This document shows positions 58,402 to 64,000 of a stretch of DNA of 64,000 nucleotides, piece after piece. This stretch comes from Cranoglanis bouderius. Its lineage: Eukaryota; Chordata; Actinopteri; Siluriformes; Cranoglanididae. The DNA lies in contig CM042540.1 in the NCBI GenBank assembly GCA_023630585.1, positions 11,184,074 to 11,248,073 on the forward strand, given 5' to 3'. A program made the translations under genes and the position numbers. The notes below the pieces were generated by a model that ran no database searches, was not told the origin of the DNA, and saw nothing but the letters and a program-made list of their open reading frames with translations. The stretch's first letter is position 1, and each line of letters begins with the position of its first letter.

Positions 58402-61400
58402 AGCTTCATGTAGTTAGCATTGCTATTTCTAAATTTAGTAGTTTAGAGGTATATACTATGTACAATATGTAGATAGACTTCATTGGCTTTGTTGCCTAGA
58501 CAGTGGGCAATTTCCAAAACAAGCAGGGTGTATTCTGGGCAAATGCTGGTCACTCATCAATAACAGTCAAATCGAAGAGGACAGGATGTCCTTTCCACTG
58601 AAATAGATTTTTATTCCATTGCACAATTCTCCTACATAAAACTAGTAAAACTGAAAGAGTTACTGTATATACTGAATTCACAGAATTCTGTAATCATTTA
58701 TAATTTTTAAAAAAGACTCAGGAGGATTCACTCTGCATCCGTGAAGGACCTCCGATTCCAACCTTCTGTTTCCAAGCAACCGTTTCATGCTGTTTTTGAA
58801 CATTGACACTGAATAAAAAATTTGCGCTCGCCAAATGTTCTGGAGTGAAACACAGCTAGGAGAACACGTTTCTATTAGATATGAGATCGTATACCACTCT
58901 ACAGTAATAAGGATGCCTGAATTTTTTCTTTCTTTAATATTACGCAATGCAGTACCATGAACAAACAGTTCAGACATTTCTCTTTTCACAAGTTATCTTT
59001 CATAGTTCTCAGCCTTCTAACAGCAAGCCTGTTTTATTCAGTCAGCTTTAAATGTTAATTTATTAAATTACTAATTGCAGTGGCACTGCAGTGTTATATA
59101 ACATTTTGTTTTGCTTTGAAAATGTTAAGATACAGTGATTAAATGAAACACAAGAACACTGTACAGTTATCAGACCATGAATTTATCTTAACTGCCCCAT
59201 CCCTAATTCCATTATACTACAATATAACACAAACAACAAAATAAGAATATTTTGGAGGATTTGTTGGGCATTATATCTGACTTAGATTAAATCTTTGGTT
59301 GAACATGAGATTAATCCTCCAGATAGTGATGTGTGGAAAGGATGATGGAAGAAAGGATAAAGCAGTGCAATCAGAAGCACTGGAGGATTGTGCAGCTTGT
59401 CTCTTCTAGGAGCTTTCTTGTGTCTGATCTTACCTGCTATTGAGATGCAAATGAGAAGATTGGAGTCTGTAATTCTTCCATAATGCAAAATAAATTGAGT
59501 AACAGAAGTGCACAGAACACAGATGTGTGGAACTCTTAAGGGTCAGTTAGGTTTGCAATCACTGAAATGCAAGCACATGTTAAGCATTTAGGATTCATTT
59601 ACCTTTGCAGCCAGAGAAACCCCCTTTGGTGTAAATCTTTGTCCCACTTACACAGATTCCATGCTTGCTTTGAAACCTGTCTCATGGTAGTTTAGCCAGT
59701 TAAACATCTCCGCTCACATCCTGTTTGGTGATGTGTGATGGATCCACTTCCAGGAAATGAAAGTGACATGATGACATTTCAGAGTAACAGCATTAGACAA
59801 CTGATTGACCTACTCGACCCATTGAGTTTATTCATTGTTCCTGAGACTGAGAGGATGGGAAGATGTTGGTTTGACATATGTTTGATGTTCTTGGTTAATG
59901 TTTTTGCCCCTATTCTGTGAGCCTAAACCTTTTCAACCTAACTTTCATAGAGAGCCACAGCTGGTGTGAAAAGACCAAATGGGAATGAAATAGAAGAAGG
60001 TAGGAGAGACTCTTTAAACCAGCAACAAAAAGAGCAAGAAAACCTCCCTGAGGCCACCCCCATGGAGACCAGCCAGCTTTTGGAAATGGCTGATGTAAAA
60101 GACTATAAAATGGATCTTGGGGGAAAAGACGAGGACAAATACCAGCACAGCGCAGAAGATAAAGAATGCTTTGATGAACATTTCTCCGAATGCCTGGATA
60201 CTGAAAAGGGCAATTCCCCATTCGCAACATGGCACAAAAGCAACGGCACAGCCAATGAATGTGAGAGTACAGAGGAAAGTGACGGAAGTGCAAACCAACA
60301 AGAGGACACGATGATAAAAAAAACAGAGGAAGAGGAGTCAAATCTCAAAGAATCTGTGCCATCTCTGGAGCCTGACACAGATCCCCAAGCACAAGGCCAG
60401 CTGGTGGAGGAAGAAAACAACACAACATCCTCTTTGGATGCAAAAGAGTCAGAACACCAAGAACCACAGGAAGTTCTGAAAATAGAATCAGAATCTGTGT
60501 TGGAACAGCAAATCAAGGAGCTGGCTGTTTCTGACGCCTCTACCGAATCCTGCCATGATAATGATAGAGATGACCTGAGTGACTGCCTGCATGTAGAGAT
60601 GGCTATTGTCACATCAGACAGTGATGCTGAGGAGCAGTGGAAGACCATGTTTTCTCCTGTTGTCGATGAAGATGAGTTTGGTGGCATTTTGGAATCAGAT
60701 ACCCTTGAGGTCAACGAAGAGGCAAACGACCAAAACCATGCAATGGAGGATGAAATTAATAGCCAGTCCGAGAGTAAAGCTGAACCTGATGAAGATGAAG
60801 ATCCGACAGTGTTGACAGAAAGTGTTGACACTCTTGAGCAGCCGGAATGTTCCACTGAATGTGAGCTGGAGGACATTTCCTATATTGACTCCATACACTA
60901 CAGCAGTTTATCCAAGATCCCAGAGAATGAGGTGGATCCAAGCCAAAATGTGAAACACAGCCTGCAGCGCTTGTCTGCCTCGACCTCTGAGCTTGATAAG
61001 AAGTTGCCACAAGACTATTGCGTGATTCAGGAGATGCATAGCGAGAACGTCAGCACAGAGCATGTGGATTTCAGGATGGCTCGTAAACAGTGGCAGAAAA
61101 TGGAGGAACAATGCAAGGCCCAGGTACAGCAGTCTACCGTAAAGCAGGGTGGACATAGCATCATGTATACACCCATGCGCAACTTGGAGCGGCCCAAGAG
61201 AGATCCAGATTCAGACAATTTAAGTCTTGGTGACTACCAGTATACCCAGTTTAGCCCATGTTCAGATGACTCAGGCCTGGATGACACAAGCTACCGGTCT
61301 CATTACGATGAGCCAGAGACTCCAGTCGAAAGGGAAATCCGTGAGACTATGGAGCGAGAGGAATGTTTCAAACGAGAGAGGGCCATGTCAAGGCCATCTT

Positions 61401-62573
61401 CTAGTGAACCTGTGCAGAATAAACCCAGACCAGTGACTCTGATGATGGCTAAGTCAGATCCAGAGGAGAAAAGGACAACGTATAACACACGTGAGGACAG
61501 GTGCAGGTCACAGAGACCTTCTAGCACCATACCACCAACCTTCTCTATTACTGCTTCGCCATCATCAAAGCCAACCTATCACGAGATGGTGGCCAACAAC
61601 GTCATCATCCTTGAGCCGGATTCGCATCCAACAAACCAGCGGCAAAAGGGGAAAAAACTTCTTTCTCCAGTGACAAACAGGTTCCATGAGTGGCCCTCAG
61701 ACTCAAGCAACGTCATCATCCTGGAGACGTCTAATCTCATCATCCGAAGTGCTTCCGAATTCTGCCTGAGCAGTGCATGCCAGGAGACCCAAGAGAGCAC
61801 ATTCCACAACAACCCCTTCTTCAAACTGCGATCACACAGCACACTATCTCTGGTGGACCAGGAGATCAAAGACGTGAAGCAGAGAGATGAAGAATTCAGG
61901 AGGCAGAGGGCTCAGTTGTACACCAAAGAGAAGTATGACACGATTCTGGTGTCTCCCAGCTCACTGCAGAATTTCACCTACGACAAGCCAGGTATTTGAT
62001 TTAAATATTTGTCAAAGCACAAATGTTGTTATTGTGAATTATTCTAAAAAGCAGTATTGTCTCTATTTGTTCCAACACTGAACCATGTAGTCAGTTTGGC
62101 AATTCTGCTTACAGCAATGCAAATGTTATTTACAAAATATATTTATTATAAGAGTGCTAAAACATAAATCTTTTCAAATAGCTATGAGTACTTTAAATAT
62201 TCTTTTTATATTAAACATCTAGCTTTGAAAAGTTGCCAGATACACAGATATCGTAACAGTAAATGTCCACTTGCAGGTACACTTCATGGCACATTTATTT
62301 TGCCTCTAAAGATGAAGCATTGGACTTCCTCGTGTATTACTTTGATACATTGGCAAAAAAAATTGTATCATCAATACATCTTTCATTAACGAGTAGTAAC
62401 TCATTTTAGTTCCATAATGTCAATAACTACAGAATGTTGACTAAATACAATTGTTTTTGTATTTTGGGTTTGTCTTTATGTTAGGAGGTTTGCCAGCGAA
62501 ATGTAAGTCCTCCCCTTCCTCCCCCTTGAAGGCACGCAAAATGGACCGTTCCACTTTATCCTGCGATCAGAAG
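57126..62573 (+). CDS. AKAP2/MISP-family protein, partial gene
   Basis: The main exon 59951-61991 is certain in outline: it is open from the acceptor TTTCATAG (680 codons) and ends CCAG|GTATTT in phase 1. It joins exon 62485-62573 (GGLPAKCKSSPSSP...), whose phase fits. The first codons may come from 57126-57161, ATG to CTG|GTAGGT, in phase 0, giving MISVWLLVLKLL; this is tentative. The N-terminal half is very Glu/Asp-rich. Family blocks follow: STEHVDFRMARKQWQKMEEQ (from about 61051), ETPVEREIRETMERE..FKRERAM (from about 61314) and NPFFKLRSHSTLSLVDQEI, then QRDEEFRRQRAQL (from about 61812). These align with AKAP2 and MISP, which organise actin, and in AKAP2 bind PKA. The AKAP2 PKA-RII helix is not evident. 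The C-terminal VLEATRVNRRKSALALRWE-type block is not in the window, so the gene continues past 64000. Confidence 0.8.
57707..58087 (+). mobile_element. Variant SINE with 11-bp target duplication
   Basis: The body 57718-58076 shares the CTCCAGGTTCTCCGG block, CATGCC and CGGGATAGGCT with the GGATGGATGG family but has a diverged head (GGTGGCATGGTGCAGCAGG) and tail. ATAAATTATGT occurs at 57707-57717 and 58077-58087. Confidence 0.85.
58355..58402. repeat. (AAAT)n microsatellite
   Basis: About twelve AAAT units. Confidence 0.96.
61992..62484 (+). other. Intron between main and second exon of the AKAP2/MISP-like gene
   Basis: 493 bp with GTATTT donor and TTATGTTAG acceptor, no other feature seen. 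Confidence 0.75.
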
Positions 62574-63952
62574 GTACATCATCATCATGTCTGCTTTTGT
62601 TTTTTACATTTTTTAAATGTACATATTTATTTTTACACTTTTGTGTTTGTTGTTATACATGGCAGTGTTCTTCATGGATGCATTTGAGTAATGTAGAGAT
62701 TTGCATGTCCAGTGACAAATACTCATCAAACACTTTGAATACATCTATCCATCCATCCATTTTCCATACCGCTTATCCTACACAGGGTCGCGGGGAGCCT
62801 GGAGCCTATCCCAGGGCACTCGGAATGCAAGGCTGGGGACACCCTGGACGGGGTGCCAACCAATCTCAGAGGCACAATCGCACACACACTCACACACCAT
62901 TTCACAGACTACAGGCAATTTGGAAATGCCAATCAGCCTACAATGCATGTCTTTGGACTGGGGGAGGAAACTGGAGTACCCGGAAGAAACCCCCAAAGCA
63001 TGGGGAGAACATGCAAACTCCACACATACCGGGCAGAGGTGGGATTCCAACCCCCAACCCTGGAGGTTCGAGGCAAACGTGCTAACCACTAAGCCACCAT
63101 ACCCCCCACTTTGAAAACACGTCTTGGCTAAGACGACAACATTTACTCATTTGCCAGAATCTAATTCAGGCATACAGTTGAGAGCTTGGGGGTTAAGGAT
63201 CTCTCAGTCCTGGCATTTAAACTATACGTTATTAAACAGTACCCCTGTAAAAATTACCCATTGTTTTACTATGGTTTTAGAACCATTACTGCTGATTTTG
63301 ACAAAAAGAAAACTGCATTAAATCTCATTACTCAAATGTATCCCATGCACATGCAATTAAAAGGACCATTTTCTTGCTAGCTTAATTTCTCATATCATTG
63401 CTCATACACCCTGTTTCTCCATCATTTGTGACGTCCTATTAAACATTTGTACATTTTCACCATGAAACTGGCAACTGCAGCAGTTTTACGGGTGAAACTC
63501 TTTCCTTTAGTTTCCCGAGGCACCTTATACCAGAGTCCGAAGGAAAAGTGCCCTCGTTCAGAGATGGGAAGCAGCGATGTTGGCCAATCAACAACACGTG
63601 TGAACAACACTACACTGCCAATCAAGAGTTTTTAAACACCCCATATTTTAATCTTTCTGCTTACATGAGTTTAAACATGAGTTCAAGTTAAATATTTTAA
63701 AAAATTAGATATAGGTATATGTGATCACTCTAATTAGGCACTTGTGGAACATTATATTTTTATTTCACAATTGACAATAGCTCCATTTTAGAGTCATTTA
63801 TCTGTTTAACTCAGTTCACCTCCAAGTAATAATCAAATAGTAAAGCTTTTTGGTAGAGCACTGATTTAATAATCTCTTTATTTAAATGGATTATACATTT
63901 GTTATTTAAAACTTAATTGAACTGATGTGCTCATTATGCGCTATAATGCTCT

Positions 63953-63956
<4 letters not shown>
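62574..63956 (+). other. Following intron, open at the window end
   Basis: Starts with GTACAT. It contains a SINE on the minus strand (62740-63106); the remainder is AT-rich without recognisable exons. The terminal AKAP2-C-like exon is not found. Confidence 0.55.
62731..63115 (-). mobile_element. Full-length tRNA-derived SINE, minus strand, 9-bp duplication
   Basis: The complement starts GGTGGCTTAGTGGTTAGCACG with an intact A-box, followed by the B-box-like GGTTGGAATCCC, the CTTCCGGGTACTCCAG block and the tail ending CATCCATCCATCC on the + strand. CACTTTGAA occurs at 62731-62739 and 63107-63115. It is the most complete member in the window. Confidence 0.9.
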
Positions 63957-63989
<33 letters not shown>

Positions 63990-64000
63990 GCGTGCGTGTG
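63957..64000. repeat. (GT)n microsatellite at window end
   Basis: GT units with GC interruptions continue to the last base, so the true end is not visible. Confidence 0.95.

Larger units (their letters stand above)
57162..59950 (+). other. Putative intron 1 of the AKAP2/MISP-like gene
   Basis: Runs from GTAGGT at 57162 to CTTTCATAG at 59950. It contains poly-T runs, a SINE (57718-58076) and an AAAT/TAAA microsatellite (58355-58402). No further exon is recognised. Confidence 0.5.

Noticed and set aside
59966..59968. GTG as the start of the AKAP2/MISP-like protein
   Set aside because: The frame is open upstream to an acceptor AG at 59949-59950. This is an internal exon, not a GTG start.
60103..60876. 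257-codon Ser-rich open frame on the minus strand
   Set aside because: It mirrors the Glu/Asp-rich region of the AKAP2/MISP-like main exon; GAA/GAG and GAT codons read as Ser/Phe/Leu on the other strand.

Overview
The window is nuclear DNA of a ray-finned fish. Evidence for this is multi-exon genes with GT-AG introns, nine Tc1/mariner copies from several families, tRNA-derived SINEs, long TG microsatellites and dispersed repeats typical of ostariophysan fishes. A catfish-like (siluriform) source is my best guess from the repeat flavour, but it is not proven. There is no bacterial-type gene structure, CRISPR array or operon.

Three genes lie head to tail on the + strand. (1) The 3' part of plppr4 (PRG-1 family, a catalytically silent lipid-phosphate-phosphatase relative of neurons) fills 1-10783, and its probable long 3'UTR runs to about 14100; its first exons lie upstream of the window. 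(2) palmd (palmdelphin, paralemmin family) has a CpG-rich candidate promoter and non-coding exon at 30960-31108, coding exons from 36446 to 45910 and a 3'UTR to about 46400; I reconstruct 464 codons. (3) A gene of the AKAP2/MISP family has a CpG-rich candidate first exon near 57126, a 2-kb main exon at 59951-61991 and a further exon at 62485-62573; its 3' end lies beyond the window.

The layout is plppr4 exons and introns (1-10.8 kb), 3'UTR (10.8-14.1 kb), an intergenic stretch with four Tc1 copies, two SINEs, a minisatellite and possible unique islands (14.1-30.9 kb), palmd (31-46.4 kb), an intergenic repeat-rich stretch (46.4-56.7 kb), then the AKAP2/MISP-like gene (56.7-64 kb). Palmd introns contain a SINE split by a 1.7-kb LTR-like insert, and a 5.2-kb block (37159-42365) of abutting and nested Tc1 elements interrupted only by the 119-bp palmd exon 4.

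The most interesting points are these. The order plppr4 / paralemmin / AKAP2-MISP-like mirrors the human PALM-MISP-PLPPR3, PALM2-AKAP2 and PALM3-MISP3 neighbourhoods, so the third gene is probably the partner of PALMD that I do not know from the human PALMD locus. This palmd ends in a prenylation-type CaaX box that human PALMD lacks, and an alternative splice could remove it. Several young rearrangements are readable directly, including a 157-bp tandem duplication in the palmd 3'UTR and a copy of the end of palmd exon 2 inside the next intron. All functional statements rest on recalled family knowledge and reading by eye; no database search was run.
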